Source of the DNA: Deinococcus aquaticus
Lineage (GTDB): Bacteria; Deinococcota; Deinococci; Deinococcales; Deinococcaceae
Length of the DNA stretch: 64,000 bases
NCBI RefSeq assembly: GCF_028622095.1
Contig: NZ_CP115167.1
Span: forward strand, 122,977 to 186,976
Reading direction: 5' to 3'
Positions within the stretch are counted from its first letter, which is position 1; each line of letters opens with the position of its first letter. This document shows positions 19,753 to 29,141 of the stretch, piece after piece. A program made the translations under genes and the position numbers. Below the pieces are notes generated by a model, which saw nothing but the letters and a program-made list of their open reading frames with translations, was not told where the DNA came from and did not search any database.

Positions 19753-19906
19753 GTTGGTGGAGTGTCCGGGCAGGGAATTGGCGCCGGTGAACAACCTGAC
19801 GCCCGGCTCCTCCCACGAATCTCATCAATTCACCGGCCGAGACGGTCAATCTCATGGCCACCATGCGCCCAGGGAGATGTGCTGTTGCCGCTGTGGCGCA
19901 CTCCCT

Positions 19907-22333
19907 TCAGGCCATTCGGTGTCCAGGCGTGGCCTGCTTCGCCGCGCCCCGGTTCAGGCTCAGGGCGTTGACGGTCACGATCAGGGTACTGGCGCTCATC
20001 AGGAGGGCCGCCCACTCCGGGCGCAGCAGGATCCCGTAGGCCGGGTACAGCACGCCCGCCGCGAGCGGAATGGCCAGCAGGTTGTAGATGGCCGCCCAGA
20101 ACAGGTTCTGCCGGATCTTGGTCTGCACGCGCCGGGCCAGGGCGATACCGGCGGGCACACCCAGGGGATCGCTGCGCACCAGCACCACGTCCGCCGTCTC
20201 GACGGCCACGTCCGTGCCGGCGCCGATGGCGAAGCCGACCTCCGCCTGCGCGAGGGCGGGCGCGTCGTTCACGCCGTCGCCGACCATGGCGACCTGACGG
20301 CCCTGCTCCTGAAGCTCCCTCACCCTGTCGGCCTTCTGCTCAGGCAGCACGTCGGCGATCACGGTGTCGATGCCCAGCTGGCGGGCCACGGCGCCCGCCG
20401 TGCGGGCATTGTCGCCGGTCAGCATCACGGTCTGCACGCCCAGCCCGTGAAGCTGCTCCACTGCTCGCCGGGCGGACTCCCGGATGCGGTCGGCCACCGC
20501 CAGCACGCCCAGCAGGCGACCGTCAGCGGCCACGTACATCGCGGTCTTGCCGTCTGTCGCCAGCTGCTCGGCCTGAACCGTCAGAGTCCCCACGGCCACC
20601 CCCTCCCGTTCCATCAGGCGGCGGTTGCCGATCAGGACGCGCACGCCGTCCACCGTGGCCTGCACGCCAAGACCGGAAACAGAGTCGAAATCCTGCGGAT
20701 CCGTGATCTCGACACCCCGTTCCTGTGCTCCCTTCACGATCGCCTCGGCCAGCGGGTGCTGGGAGGGCCGGTCGGCTGAGGCGGCCATGTGCAGCAGTTC
20801 AGTCTCACTGACGCCCGGAGCCGGGAGGACGTCGGTCAGGGTGGGCCGGCCCTCGGTGAGCGTGCCGGTCTTATCGAAGATCACGGTGTTCACGCGGGCG
20901 GTGGCTTCCAGGGCCGCGGCGTTCTTGAAGAGCACGCCGTCCCGCGCGCCGCGCCCGACTCCCACGGTGATGGCGGTCGGTGTGGCCAGCGCCAGCGCGT
21001 CCGGGCAGGCGATCACGATGGCCGACACGGCGGCCGTGAGGGCAAAGACCATGTCCTGACCCAGCAGCCGCCACACCAGGAAGGCCAGCAGACCGCTGCC
21101 CAGCGCGACGAACACCAGGTACTTCCCGGCCGTGTCGGCGAGGCGCTGCGCGGGTGCCTTGCTCGCCTGCGCGTTCTGCACCAGTTGCACGATGCGGGCC
21201 AGGGCCGTGTCGGCGCCGACCGCCGTGGCCCGGAACTGGAACGCGCCCGTCTGGTTGACGGTCCCGCCTGTGACCCTCGCGCCGGTGGTCTTCTGCACGG
21301 GCAACGGTTCACCGGAGATCATGCTCTCATCCACGTAGGACGAGCCGGAGACCACCTCGCCGTCCACCGGCAGCCGGTCGCCGGGGCGGATGGCGAGCAC
21401 GTCCCCGGCCACCACCTGCTCCACGGGCACCTCACTCTCCTGCCCGTCCCTGACAAGCCTCGCCGTCGCCGGGGCTAGCCTGAGCAGCGCCTCCACCGCA
21501 CGCCCGGTGGCAAAGCGTGAGCGCATCTCTAGCCAGTGTCCGAGCAGCGAGAAGCTGGTCAGCATGGCCGCCGCCTCGAAAAACACGTCCATGCTGCCCA
21601 GCGCCAGGGTCGCCCAGGCGGAATACCCGTACGACACCAGGATGCCCAGCGCGATCAGGGTCATCATGTTCGCGTCCCGCTGCCGCAGGGCCCGCCACGC
21701 CGCAGAGATGAACGGCCAGCCGCCCCACCACACCACGGGCGTGGCCAGGATCAGCCCGAACACGTTCATGCCCAGCCCGAAGGGAGGCGCGGCCCGGAAG
21801 CCGATGGCTTCACCGATCGGGGAGTACAGGACGATGGGAAGGGTCAACACGAGGCTGACCACGAAGCGCCGCAGCATGTCCCGCACCATGGCCTCACCGT
21901 GACCCGTGTGTTCAGTGTGCCCGGCGTGACCGTCATGGCCCCCGTGGGTCGCGGCGGCACCGTGATCAGGGGAGGCCGGGGCGCCGTCCCCGTGGTGTTC
22001 AGGATGCTCCCGGTGTTCAGGGCCCTCCCCGTGTGCATGACCGGCCTGCGGATGACCCGGCTGAGCGGCCGACGGCTGGCAGTCGCGGCACGTGCAGGCA
22101 TACCCGGCCCGGGCGATCTGCTCCCGCAGAACACTGTCATCCGTGCGCTGGTGGTCGTAACTGACGTGCGCGACGCTGCGGGTGCGGTCGAGGTGCACGC
22201 CCGTCACGCCCGGCAGTCCCGTCAGGGCGCGCTCGGCCGTGTCCAGGTCACTGCCGTTCGGGCAGGTGGTCAACGTGACTTCCAGCACTGAGCTGGCCAC
22301 GTGATGGTGCGGGTGGGTTCCGTGGTGAGTCAT
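19907..22333 (-). CDS. Heavy-metal P1B-type ATPase with CPD motif and His-rich N-terminus
   Basis: 808 residues. The N-terminal domain is an HMA-like fold with a degenerate metal loop (TTCPNGSDL) and a CTCRDC cluster at 80-85. A His-rich stretch spans about 93-145. The membrane metal motif is CPD (443-445) instead of CPC or CPH. Phosphorylation DKTGT is at 487-491, and GDGVNDAP is present. It is probably a copper or related metal exporter; the substrate is uncertain because of CPD. It lies upstream of the His-tail membrane protein. Confidence 0.85.
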   Translation of the reverse strand: MTHHGTHPHHHVASSVLEVTLTTCPNGSDLDTAERALTGLPGVTGVHLDRTRSVAHVSYDHQRTDDSVLREQIARAGYACTCRDCQPSAAQPGHPQAGHAHGEGPEHREHPEHHGDGAPASPDHGAAATHGGHDGHAGHTEHTGHGEAMVRDMLRRFVVSLVLTLPIVLYSPIGEAIGFRAAPPFGLGMNVFGLILATPVVWWGGWPFISAAWRALRQRDANMMTLIALGILVSYGYSAWATLALGSMDVFFEAAAMLTSFSLLGHWLEMRSRFATGRAVEALLRLAPATARLVRDGQESEVPVEQVVAGDVLAIRPGDRLPVDGEVVSGSSYVDESMISGEPLPVQKTTGARVTGGTVNQTGAFQFRATAVGADTALARIVQLVQNAQASKAPAQRLADTAGKYLVFVALGSGLLAFLVWRLLGQDMVFALTAAVSAIVIACPDALALATPTAITVGVGRGARDGVLFKNAAALEATARVNTVIFDKTGTLTEGRPTLTDVLPAPGVSETELLHMAASADRPSQHPLAEAIVKGAQERGVEITDPQDFDSVSGLGVQATVDGVRVLIGNRRLMEREGVAVGTLTVQAEQLATDGKTAMYVAADGRLLGVLAVADRIRESARRAVEQLHGLGVQTVMLTGDNARTAGAVARQLGIDTVIADVLPEQKADRVRELQEQGRQVAMVGDGVNDAPALAQAEVGFAIGAGTDVAVETADVVLVRSDPLGVPAGIALARRVQTKIRQNLFWAAIYNLLAIPLAAGVLYPAYGILLRPEWAALLMSASTLIVTVNALSLNRGAAKQATPGHRMA

Positions 22334-22388
22334 GCTCGCTCCTTCGTGAACGGAATTGAGGACGGACCTTCTGCATCGCCCGGAGAAT

Positions 22389-22560
22389 GTGAAGCGGCTG
22401 GCGGCCTTTCTGGTCAGCGGCCTGAGTGCCCTTGGCTTCGCGGTGCTGGAGTGGCTGTGCTGCCCGGTCTCCTGGCCATCGGCACGCCCTATTTCCTGGA
22501 TGTGATGGGCAGGGGGGTCATTGCTGACGTGACCCCCGGGACCGCGGCACCATCCTGCCC
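22389..22560 (+). pseudogene. Possible frameshifted small membrane protein
   Basis: From GTG 22389 one frame reads [20 protein letters not shown]; a second frame continues with [20 protein letters not shown]. Together they look like one small two-helix membrane protein broken by a frameshift. No family recognised; weak support. Confidence 0.25.
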
Positions 22561-22606
22561 CTGAAGAGCAGGTGGCTCACGCTGCTCCTGTGCTCATGGC
22601 CTGAAG

Positions 22607-23695
22607 TCACGGCGGCCCCACGGGAAGGGTCAGGGTCACGGCAGTGCCCTGGCCCGGGACGGAGTGCACGCTGAGCGTGCCGCGCATCGCCTCCGCCAGG
22701 CCGCGCGCGATGGTCAGACCTACCCCGCTGCCCCCGTCAGTGCGGGAGCGGGCGGGATCGGCGCGGTAGAAGCGGTCGAAGATCCTCGGCAGGTGCTCCG
22801 GGGAAATGCCTGCGCCGGTGTCCGTGACGGTCAGAATCACGTGAGTTCCGTTGATCCCGGCAGTCACCTGCGCTCGCCCTCCGGCAGGGGTATGCCGCAA
22901 GGCGTTCCCGACCAGGTTGGTCAGGATCTGCACGGCACGTTCCTCGTCGGCCCACACGGTCAGGGGGGGATCGGCGGACAGGGAAAGGTGCACGCCCTTG
23001 TCCTCGAAGGCCAGCGCAAACCGGTCATGGATCGACTGCAGGAGCGCCGTGACCGGCACTGCGCGCAGCCGCAGGTCCAGCTGACCGGCCTCCACACGGG
23101 ACACCAGGCTGAGGTCACGTACCAACCGTTCCATCGCGCCCACCTCGCGGCTGATGGCCTGTGAGGCGTGCGCCGACGTCATGATCCCGTCCGTCATGGC
23201 GTCCGCGTACCCGCGCAGCGCCGCCAGTGGCGCCCGCAGTTCGTGCGCGACATTCCCGATCAGCTCCACCCGGCCCTGCTCCACCCTTTCCAGGGCGCCG
23301 GCCAGGACGTTGAAGTTGTGTGCGAGGTCGGCGAGTTCATCCCGCCCCGTTTCTTCCAGGCGTTGATGGTACTCGCCGCTGGCGAGAGCCATGCTCTGCA
23401 ACCGCAGCACCTGCACGCTGCGGATCACCCGCCGCGACGAGACGTACGCGGTCACCATCGCCACGAGTGCGGCCAGCGGTAGCGCGGCCCACAGCGCCCG
23501 CGTGAGGGTCAGGCGCATGCCCCGTTCCAGGTCACCTCGCAGGGTGGCGCCGGCCGGACCCATGGTCTGCACCATCTCCTCGACGTGCGCGCGGTAAAAG
23601 CGCGGGGCGACCAGTTCCGCCGAGATGAAGATCCCGGCGACCACCAGCACGATCACCAGGACGTGCGACAGCAGCAGACGGGGAAAGAGGCGCAT
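22607..23695 (-). CDS. Sensor histidine kinase
   Basis: About 362 residues from ATG 23695. Membrane helix LLLSHVLVIVLVVAGIFISA, a periplasmic segment, a second helix near 65-85, HAMP, then the phospho-His in GNVAHELRAPLAALRGYAD. ATP-binding boxes: NLVGNALRHTP, DTGAGISPE, GGSGVGLTIA. It starts 4 bases after the response-regulator stop, so they are one operon. Its place in the copper island suggests metal or envelope stress as the signal. Confidence 0.9.
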   Translation of the reverse strand: MRLFPRLLLSHVLVIVLVVAGIFISAELVAPRFYRAHVEEMVQTMGPAGATLRGDLERGMRLTLTRALWAALPLAALVAMVTAYVSSRRVIRSVQVLRLQSMALASGEYHQRLEETGRDELADLAHNFNVLAGALERVEQGRVELIGNVAHELRAPLAALRGYADAMTDGIMTSAHASQAISREVGAMERLVRDLSLVSRVEAGQLDLRLRAVPVTALLQSIHDRFALAFEDKGVHLSLSADPPLTVWADEERAVQILTNLVGNALRHTPAGGRAQVTAGINGTHVILTVTDTGAGISPEHLPRIFDRFYRADPARSRTDGGSGVGLTIARGLAEAMRGTLSVHSVPGQGTAVTLTLPVGPP

Positions 23696-23699
23696 GCCT

Positions 23700-24365
23700 C
23701 TAGTCTTCCCTGAACCGGTACCCGACGCCGCGGATCGTCTCGATGAACCGCGGCGCGTCCGAGGTGTCCCCCAGTTTGCGGCGCAGGGCAGTGATGTGCA
23801 CGTCGACGACCCGCTCGGTGCCGGAACCATCTGACGCCCAGACACGTTCGAGGAGCCGTTCACGCGTCCACGCCAGGCCAGGATGATGGGCGAGCGCGGT
23901 GAGAAGATCGAATTCCAGGCGGGAGAGCTCCAGCGGCGCGCCGTCCAGGGTCACGGCGTGGGACCGCAGATCGATGCGCAGGCCCCCATGGTTCACCTGT
24001 GCCTGAACACCTGAGCGCCGGAGCAGGGCCCGCACGCGCGCCACCACCTCGCGTGGACTGAAGGGCTTGACGACATAGTCGTCCACGCCGGTGTCCAGCC
24101 CGCGTAACCTGTCCTCTTCCTCACCGCGAGCGGTGAGCATCAGAAGGGGCAGCGTCAGTCCCTCTGCACGGGCTTCAAGGGCCAGGTCAACACCGCAGAC
24201 TCCTGGGAGCATCCAGTCCAGGACCGCGAGGTCAGCCCGGGGTAACAGCGCGCGGGCTGCGTGGCCATCCGCCGCCTCGAGGACCGTGTATCCCTCAGCC
24301 TGCAGGTAGGCCCGCAGGATCTCCAGGATGGCGGGGTCATCGTCGACGATCAGGATGGTAGGCAC
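23700..24365 (-). CDS. OmpR-family response regulator
   Basis: 221 residues. Receiver domain with the acidic pocket in ILIVDDDP, phospho-Asp in LAVLDWMLPGV and Lys in DDYVVKPFSP; C-terminal winged helix ending RKLGDTSDAPRFIETIRGVG. The start is GTG 24365. It sits between DUF305 and the kinase on the same strand. OmpR-type regulators bind direct repeats about 11 bases apart, as in the TTAAG-N4-TGTAAA sites nearby. Confidence 0.9.
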   Translation of the reverse strand: MPTILIVDDDPAILEILRAYLQAEGYTVLEAADGHAARALLPRADLAVLDWMLPGVCGVDLALEARAEGLTLPLLMLTARGEEEDRLRGLDTGVDDYVVKPFSPREVVARVRALLRRSGVQAQVNHGGLRIDLRSHAVTLDGAPLELSRLEFDLLTALAHHPGLAWTRERLLERVWASDGSGTERVVDVHITALRRKLGDTSDAPRFIETIRGVGYRFRED

Positions 24366-24381
24366 GCGCCGGAATCCGCTC

Positions 24382-25002
24382 TTACTTCCGCAGGTACTGC
24401 TGGAAGTCGACCATCTCCTGTGCCTGCGAGGTGACGATGCCCTGCGCGAGCTTCAGGATGGCCGGGTCCTGCGAGCGCATCAGGGCCATGTTGGCCATCA
24501 TGACCGCGCTCCCGTGGTGCTGGAGCATCTCCTGCACGAACGCCTGATCCTTGTTCTGGGGGCGCGCGCCGCTGGTCATACCACCCATCATGCCTGTCAT
24601 CTGCCGGGCCATCTGGGTGTTCGGGCCACCGTACGCCCGCAGCAGGGCCGTCATCCGGGTGATCTCCGGTGTCTGCGCGGCGATGATCGCGGTCGCCCAG
24701 GCCTTGATCTGCGGATCGGTCGTCGTCTTGAGGACGGCCTGACTCATCTGGACGGCCGCCTGATGGTGGGGGATCATCATGCTCAGGAATGCCCGGTCGA
24801 AGGAGCGTCCGGTCAGGCGGTCGATGCCGGTCAGGGAACGCATCATGCCGCCCATGCTGCCGGCCATGTTCTGGTTGCCGCCCGTCATGGCCATGCTGCC
24901 GGTCATGCCACCAGTCATGGTGGTGCCCGCGTGGTTCATCTGTGCGGCGGCGAGGGAGGTCAGGGTCAGGGCGGTCAGTACGGTCACGAGCGGTTTATTC
25001 AT
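24382..25002 (-). CDS. DUF305 exported protein
   Basis: 206 residues from ATG 25002 (ribosome site AGAGGTG). Signal peptide, a Met/Gly-rich linker (TMTGGMTGSMAMTGGNQNM), then two DUF305 repeats with paired His (MMIPHHQAAVQMSQ and MLQHHGSAVMMAN). DUF305 proteins are ferritin-like helical bundles often found with copper genes; the Met-rich linker would suit Cu(I). It lies 16 bases upstream of the response regulator and is probably cotranscribed with it. Confidence 0.85.
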   Translation of the reverse strand: MNKPLVTVLTALTLTSLAAAQMNHAGTTMTGGMTGSMAMTGGNQNMAGSMGGMMRSLTGIDRLTGRSFDRAFLSMMIPHHQAAVQMSQAVLKTTTDPQIKAWATAIIAAQTPEITRMTALLRAYGGPNTQMARQMTGMMGGMTSGARPQNKDQAFVQEMLQHHGSAVMMANMALMRSQDPAILKLAQGIVTSQAQEMVDFQQYLRK

Positions 25003-25038
25003 GGGAGCACCTCTGCAACTCATGGTGGTCGCCCCCTG

Positions 25039-25053
25039 TTAAGTTCGTGTAAA
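25039..25053 (-). promoter_or_regulatory. TTAAG-N4-TGTAAA motif upstream of DUF305
   Basis: TTAAGTTCGTGTAAA, 36 bases before the DUF305 start and ahead of the regulator-kinase operon. If the regulator binds here it autoregulates. Confidence 0.5.
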
Positions 25054-25150
25054 GCGCGGCCTGGACACAATTCAGCGCAGGTCGCTGAATTGATCCTGGT
25101 CAGTTCGGTTCGTCTGTACTGCCGGGCTGGCCAGAAGTTCGCTCAACGGG

Positions 25151-25807
25151 TCAGCCCATGCGGTCGAGGATGCGCTTGACCTGGGTGGGGGACCAGAGGG
25201 AGCCGTGGCGGGTGCGGAAGCCGGTGTGGTTGAGGCGAGTGGCGATCGCCTGCAGGGTGTCGCCGCGCTCGCGGAGGACGGCGGCGAAGGCGGCGGCCTG
25301 CTGGGTAGCGACACGGGCCGCTTCCCGTTGAACCTGGGGGCCGAGGGCGCGGGCTTCAGGCGTGAGGTTCTCGGGGCGTCCGAGGGTGAGCCCGCGGGCC
25401 TTACGGGCAGCGAGGGCGGCGCGGGTGCGTTCGCTGATCAGCTGGGCTTCCTGCTCGGCGAGGGCGGCCATGACGTGCAGGGTCATGCGGTTGGCGTCGG
25501 GGATGTCGGCGGCGATGAAGTCGACGCCCGCTTCCATGAGGGCGCTGGTGAAGGCGACATTGCGGGCTAAGCGGTCGAGCTTGGCGATCAGGAGGATGGC
25601 GTTGCTGCGGCGGGCGTGATCGAGGGCCGCTTCGAGCTGGGCGCGGTTCTTCTTGCGGCCGGATTCGATCTCGGTGAAGTGGGCGGTGATGGTGAGGTGC
25701 CGGGCGTGGGCGAGGGCGGTGATGATGGCGCGCTGGGATTCGAGGCCGAGGCCGGACTGACCTTGTTTGGCGGTGGAGACTCGGTAGTAGGCGATGGCGT
25801 CGGGCAC
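25151..25807 (-). CDS. Serine recombinase (resolvase/invertase family)
   Basis: 218 residues. Catalytic Ser in AYYRVSTAKQGQSG, Arg-rich LIAKLDRLARNVAF, and the long E-helix EQEAQLISERTRAALAARK. The C-terminal helix-turn-helix (DTLQAIATRLNHTGFRTRHG) binds the site. The GTG start at 25807 adjoins a 38-base inverted repeat that may be its recombination or operator site. No partner transposase is adjacent. Confidence 0.85.
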   Translation of the reverse strand: MPDAIAYYRVSTAKQGQSGLGLESQRAIITALAHARHLTITAHFTEIESGRKKNRAQLEAALDHARRSNAILLIAKLDRLARNVAFTSALMEAGVDFIAADIPDANRMTLHVMAALAEQEAQLISERTRAALAARKARGLTLGRPENLTPEARALGPQVQREAARVATQQAAAFAAVLRERGDTLQAIATRLNHTGFRTRHGSLWSPTQVKRILDRMG

Positions 25808-25816
25808 AGGGGGTCA

Positions 25817-25854
25817 TTTTACAACTTGTGGAGGGACCCTCCCAAGCTGTAAAA
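25817..25854. repeat. 38-base inverted repeat upstream of the serine recombinase
   Basis: Arms TTTTACAACTTGTGGAGGG and CCCTCCCAAGCTGTAAAA pair with few mismatches around a central A. The distance to the recombinase start is about 10 bases. It is a candidate recombination site or operator. Confidence 0.6.
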
Positions 25855-26122
25855 ACTGTATTCCCCTGTAAATGACTGATGCGGGCACGCTCACATCTGC
25901 CCTTCCTACGAGCACGTGCGCTCTACCATCAGTCGCTGAGCAGGGAAGCAGTAGTAGCGAAGGTGGGTGAAAAGCAGTGGCGCATCCTGGGGCCACTGCC
26001 GGGAGGAGCCGAGTTGCCACAGCGTCCGGAACAGGACTGGCTGCTGGAGGGTCAGCAGGTCACGTTCAGTGACCTGGACTCCTCTGGGCTAACGGGCTCG
26101 TGACGTTCCGCTGGTCTCCCGT
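25855..26122. other. Intergenic stretch with a doubtful small ORF
   Basis: A 74-codon plus-strand frame at 25879-26103 ends with plausible sequence (GEKQWRILGPLPGGAELPQR, EGQQVTFSDLDSSGL) but has no ribosome site. It may be a remnant. Nothing else is recognised. Confidence 0.25.
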
Positions 26123-27091
26123 TCAGATCTCATCCAGGGTGCTGTGAGCGGCGGAGCTGTGCAGGCGGTCACGTCCGGCGGCCTTGGCGCCGTACAGGAA
26201 GCGGTCCGCCCGGTCGAGCAGTACGCTGGCTGATCCCGCCTGACTCAGGACTGATACGCCGGCGCTCAGGGTGATGGGCTGAACGTCAAGTAGCCGCAAT
26301 TCCCGCACGCAGGCCAGCATGTCCAGAACGCGCACGCTGGCCTGCGTGAGCGTCTGGTCGGGGAGCAAGAGCAGGAACTCCTCACCGCCCCAGCGGATCA
26401 CGGCCCCGCCGGGCGGCAGGCCCGAGTTCAGGGTGGTCGCCAGGGCGATCAGGACCCGGTCACCGGTCTGGTGGCCCAGCGTGTCGTTGACGCATTTGAA
26501 GTGGTCGATGTCCAGCAAAGCTACACACAGCAGGTGTGGGGTTCGGGCGTACCGGAATACGGCGGCGTCCAGTGCGGCCTGCCCGGCGCGGCGGTTCAGG
26601 ATCCCGGTCAGCGTGTCCGTGTCGGCCAGGGTCTGCAGGGCCTCGCTGCGGATGCGTTCAAGGTTGACGGCCAGTCCGTGCTGCGTGAGGTACCAGATGA
26701 CCGGCAGGGTCAGCCCGGTCATCAGGACGCCCGGCACGTCCGGCCGCTGGCTGAAAGCGGCGGCGACCAGGAGGAACGCGTACCCGGCGGAGACCATCAG
26801 GGTGGCGGAGCGCAGAGTCAACCACGTGAATGAGAACAGCGCGACCAGAATCAGGTGAATCAGCAGGTCCGACGCGATGGGCCGCTGCATGACGATCACG
26901 TTCTGCACGTTCGCTGCGAACCAGAGCAGCAGCACGCCAACACTGACGCGCTGCAACGTGTGCAGAGTCACGCGGGGCCAGAGGGTGAGCAGAAGCAGGC
27001 CTGCGGAAGTGAGCAGAGCAGGCGGGGCGCGCCCCGCCTGCTGGAGGGGGTCGCTCTGCGTGAACAGGTGCAGCAGGATCAGGGCGTTCAC
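26123..27091 (-). CDS. Membrane-bound GGDEF diguanylate cyclase
   Basis: At least 322 residues. About five or six membrane helices (for example LLTSAGLLLLTLWPRVTL and LLIHLILVALFSFTWLTL), then a GGDEF domain with DTDTLTGILNRRA, DIDHFKCVNDTLGH and the active-site variant GGEEF. It makes cyclic di-GMP. The annotated start is GTG 27091, but the frame stays open to about 27196 with protein-like sequence (SDLADLPAPQPPRFDDRRQR), and a strong ribosome site (GGAGGTG, 27204-27210) lies just before it with no ATG, GTG or TTG. The start is therefore unclear, or there is a frameshift. Confidence 0.85.
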   Translation of the reverse strand: MNALILLHLFTQSDPLQQAGRAPPALLTSAGLLLLTLWPRVTLHTLQRVSVGVLLLWFAANVQNVIVMQRPIASDLLIHLILVALFSFTWLTLRSATLMVSAGYAFLLVAAAFSQRPDVPGVLMTGLTLPVIWYLTQHGLAVNLERIRSEALQTLADTDTLTGILNRRAGQAALDAAVFRYARTPHLLCVALLDIDHFKCVNDTLGHQTGDRVLIALATTLNSGLPPGGAVIRWGGEEFLLLLPDQTLTQASVRVLDMLACVRELRLLDVQPITLSAGVSVLSQAGSASVLLDRADRFLYGAKAAGRDRLHSSAAHSTLDEI

Positions 27092-27472
27092 GGCGGTCGC
27101 CAGGGCCGCGAGGAATTGCAGCGACTGCCGCTGGCGGCGGTCGTCGAAACGGGGCGGCTGCGGCGCGGGAAGATCGGCCAGGTCGGATTGGGAAACGACG
27201 AATCACCTCCACTGTTTTTACTTGCGAAAGCACCCGCTGACCCGGGGGATTGATCCGGGGGCTACGACAGCCTCCAACCATGACCGCACCCTGGGTCTTC
27301 TCGCGCTGCGCAGGTGCCGCCGCGTCAGTCCTTCCCTTCCCTCAGGACCGCGAGACGGACTCCCTCAGCTCACCCACTGCCGCTGTGCTTCCGGCCTGGC
27401 CTGCCCTCAGGTGAGAAGTGGAGCATCGGCTCAGACGAGTGAGAAGCTATCCTTCCATCCGTCCAGTGCCGT
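27092..27472. other. Intergenic region upstream of the GGDEF gene
   Basis: It holds the probable N-terminal extension of the GGDEF gene (to about 27196), its ribosome site (27204-27210) and presumably its promoter. The remainder shows nothing I recognise. Confidence 0.4.
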
Positions 27473-28051
27473 TCATGTGACGGGCTGCTGAAGATACGTG
27501 CATGGAAGTTCCCGCACGGCCAGGTCGAACGCGGCGCTCAGGGTCCGCTGCTGCGGGACCGTGACCAGCACTTCACCCACCAGGTACCAGGCGAACCCCC
27601 GCGGCTCGACCGGGCGGCCCTCCAGACCGTTCTGCTGAATGACGCGCGTCAGGGCCAGCTGGCCCGGGCTGAGGCCATTGATCCACGCGGGAGCTGCGTT
27701 GGTCGTCACCGGGTCTGGATGAACTGGCGTGTTGCCGCCGGCAGAGGCGATGGCCGGTCCCGGCGGAGGGTCTGGCCTGCGCAGCGACGCGTACAGAACC
27801 GTGAAGGGGGGCACTGGACGCACACTCCGGCGCGCCGGGGAGGCCCGCCGGGGCGGGAACAGCGGCTGACACCACGCACGTTCGTCTGGGCCGTCACGGC
27901 CGCCCTCGTTCACCCAGCGGTCCAGAGCGCCGGCCCAGGGCAGCGTGACCACGGCAGACGGAACGACCGGCCGGGTCTGCCGGCTGAGCTCAGGACCCGC
28001 GGCGCTCACATGCCAACCGGACAGGCCCTGAGTTCCGCGCGCGGCAACCAA
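27473..28051 (-). CDS. Hypothetical protein
   Basis: 192 residues from TTG 28051, preceded by AGGGGACAG. The C-terminal half looks genuinely coding (LSPGQLALTRVIQQNGLEGR, GFAWYLVGEVLVTVPQQRTL) with GC-rich third positions. The N-terminal half is Pro/Arg-rich. No domain recognised and no signal peptide. Confidence 0.45.
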   Translation of the reverse strand: MVAARGTQGLSGWHVSAAGPELSRQTRPVVPSAVVTLPWAGALDRWVNEGGRDGPDERAWCQPLFPPRRASPARRSVRPVPPFTVLYASLRRPDPPPGPAIASAGGNTPVHPDPVTTNAAPAWINGLSPGQLALTRVIQQNGLEGRPVEPRGFAWYLVGEVLVTVPQQRTLSAAFDLAVRELPCTYLQQPVT

Positions 28052-28217
28052 CTGTCCCCTGCGGTGGTGGGTAGAGGCAGGTGCCGCCTGATGACACGGC
28101 CAGTCCAGCTTCCGATGTGATCCTGTGTGGTCATGAGGGTTCTCCTGTGTCAGGTGGTGCTGATCCGGGTGTCACGAGGCAGACGTGCAGGGCTCTCACC
28201 TGCAACCGGCGCATCTG

Positions 28218-28269
28218 CGCCTGTGACATCCACCTTCCGGCTCCCATGCGGGGATGGACGTCACAGGCG
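28218..28269. repeat. Long hairpin
   Basis: A perfect 10-bp stem CGCCTGTGAC/GTCACAGGCG, extended after one mismatch by TCCA/TGGA, around a central loop. There is no adjacent gene end, so the role is unclear. Confidence 0.5.
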
Positions 28270-28728
28270 GCAGCCTGTCTCAGGAATGATGGTCAGCCAC
28301 CCATCACGGGTCTAACCGCACCAGTCACATGTTCACGCTAGGTCCAGCAGGGGCCGGTAGGCTCATGCTGAATCCCGGGGTTGTCGTGCGGCGCACTTGA
28401 CCTGGTCGTCCATGCAGCCCGCAGAGACTCCAGCCCCTGCGACTGGGACAGGCGGCAAGGCGGACCAGCCTGCCCAGACCCATCCGGCTCTCACGGCGAC
28501 TTTCATGAAGAGAAGGCCGCGTAGCCAACGTCCCTGTTCGCGTGACCTGATCACGCGGTTGGCCTTCCAGATCATGGTCTCACCTGACCTTTCTGCTGCA
28601 AGAATTTCCGACTCCAGTCGAAGTAGTGTCCCACACGGGATCATGACCACATCAATAGGGAAAACTGTCGGTCAGGACGTCATTTTCCGTTATGCGTTCC
28701 GGAGGAGGTTTTCGACATGTTGGGCCTC

Positions 28729-28868
28729 TGATACGGACTCGGATGGAACGGTTTTTGCAAACCATTCCATCCGAGCGGATGCGAATGGGAGCAAAGCGGA
28801 TTCCGGGCGTGGAGTTGGCAACCCGGCGCCCTCCCGGGTTGTTAACGAAACAGACGGAATCCGTATGA
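28729..28868. repeat. 140-base intergenic element with terminal and internal inverted repeats
   Basis: The ends are TGATACGGA and TCCGTATGA (one mismatch when paired). Inside, 28738-28775 forms a 17-bp hairpin, CTCGGATGGAACGGTTT against AAACCATTCCATCCGAG, with one mismatch. It looks like a dispersed small repeat of the kind scattered between Deinococcus genes, but only one copy is in this window. Confidence 0.45.
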
Positions 28869-28885
28869 CAGCGTGAACAGCCCAG

Positions 28886-29137
28886 ATGTTGGGTGTCTGG
28901 GAGTGGGACGACGAAAAGGGGATCGTCGCTGAATGGCGTGCGGGGCGGTATGAATGGGACCAAGATGACATGGATGCCGTCCTGACCGAACAAAATCCAG
29001 GAAAGCATGTTCTCGACGGCATCCTGAAGGGGATCTTGCCCCACCTGGAAACTCTTGCGAGTGGCCCACGACAAGGGGCTGCGCTAGCAAAGGCTGGGGT
29101 CATGCGGCTATGGAGTAGCTGGAAGCGAATAGAATAG
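28886..29137 (+). CDS. Small hypothetical protein
   Basis: 83 residues, Trp- and Asp-rich at the start (MLGVWEWDDEKGIVAEWRAG), then a helical end. It reads like a folded protein but has no ribosome site. It ends 4 bases before arsR, so it may only be a frame across the ars promoter. Confidence 0.35.
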   Translation: MLGVWEWDDEKGIVAEWRAGRYEWDQDDMDAVLTEQNPGKHVLDGILKGILPHLETLASGPRQGAALAKAGVMRLWSSWKRIE

Positions 29138-29141
29138 ATGC

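Larger units (their letters stand above)
28052..28885. other. Long gene-poor region
   Basis: About 830 bases with no supported gene. It holds a 52-base hairpin (28218-28269) and a 140-base inverted-repeat-bounded element (28729-28868). Open frames here on either strand lack ribosome sites and coding character. Confidence 0.5.

Noticed and set aside
28397..28876. 159-codon plus-strand frame in the gene-poor region
   Set aside because: It runs through the inverted-repeat element and hairpin, with no ribosome site.
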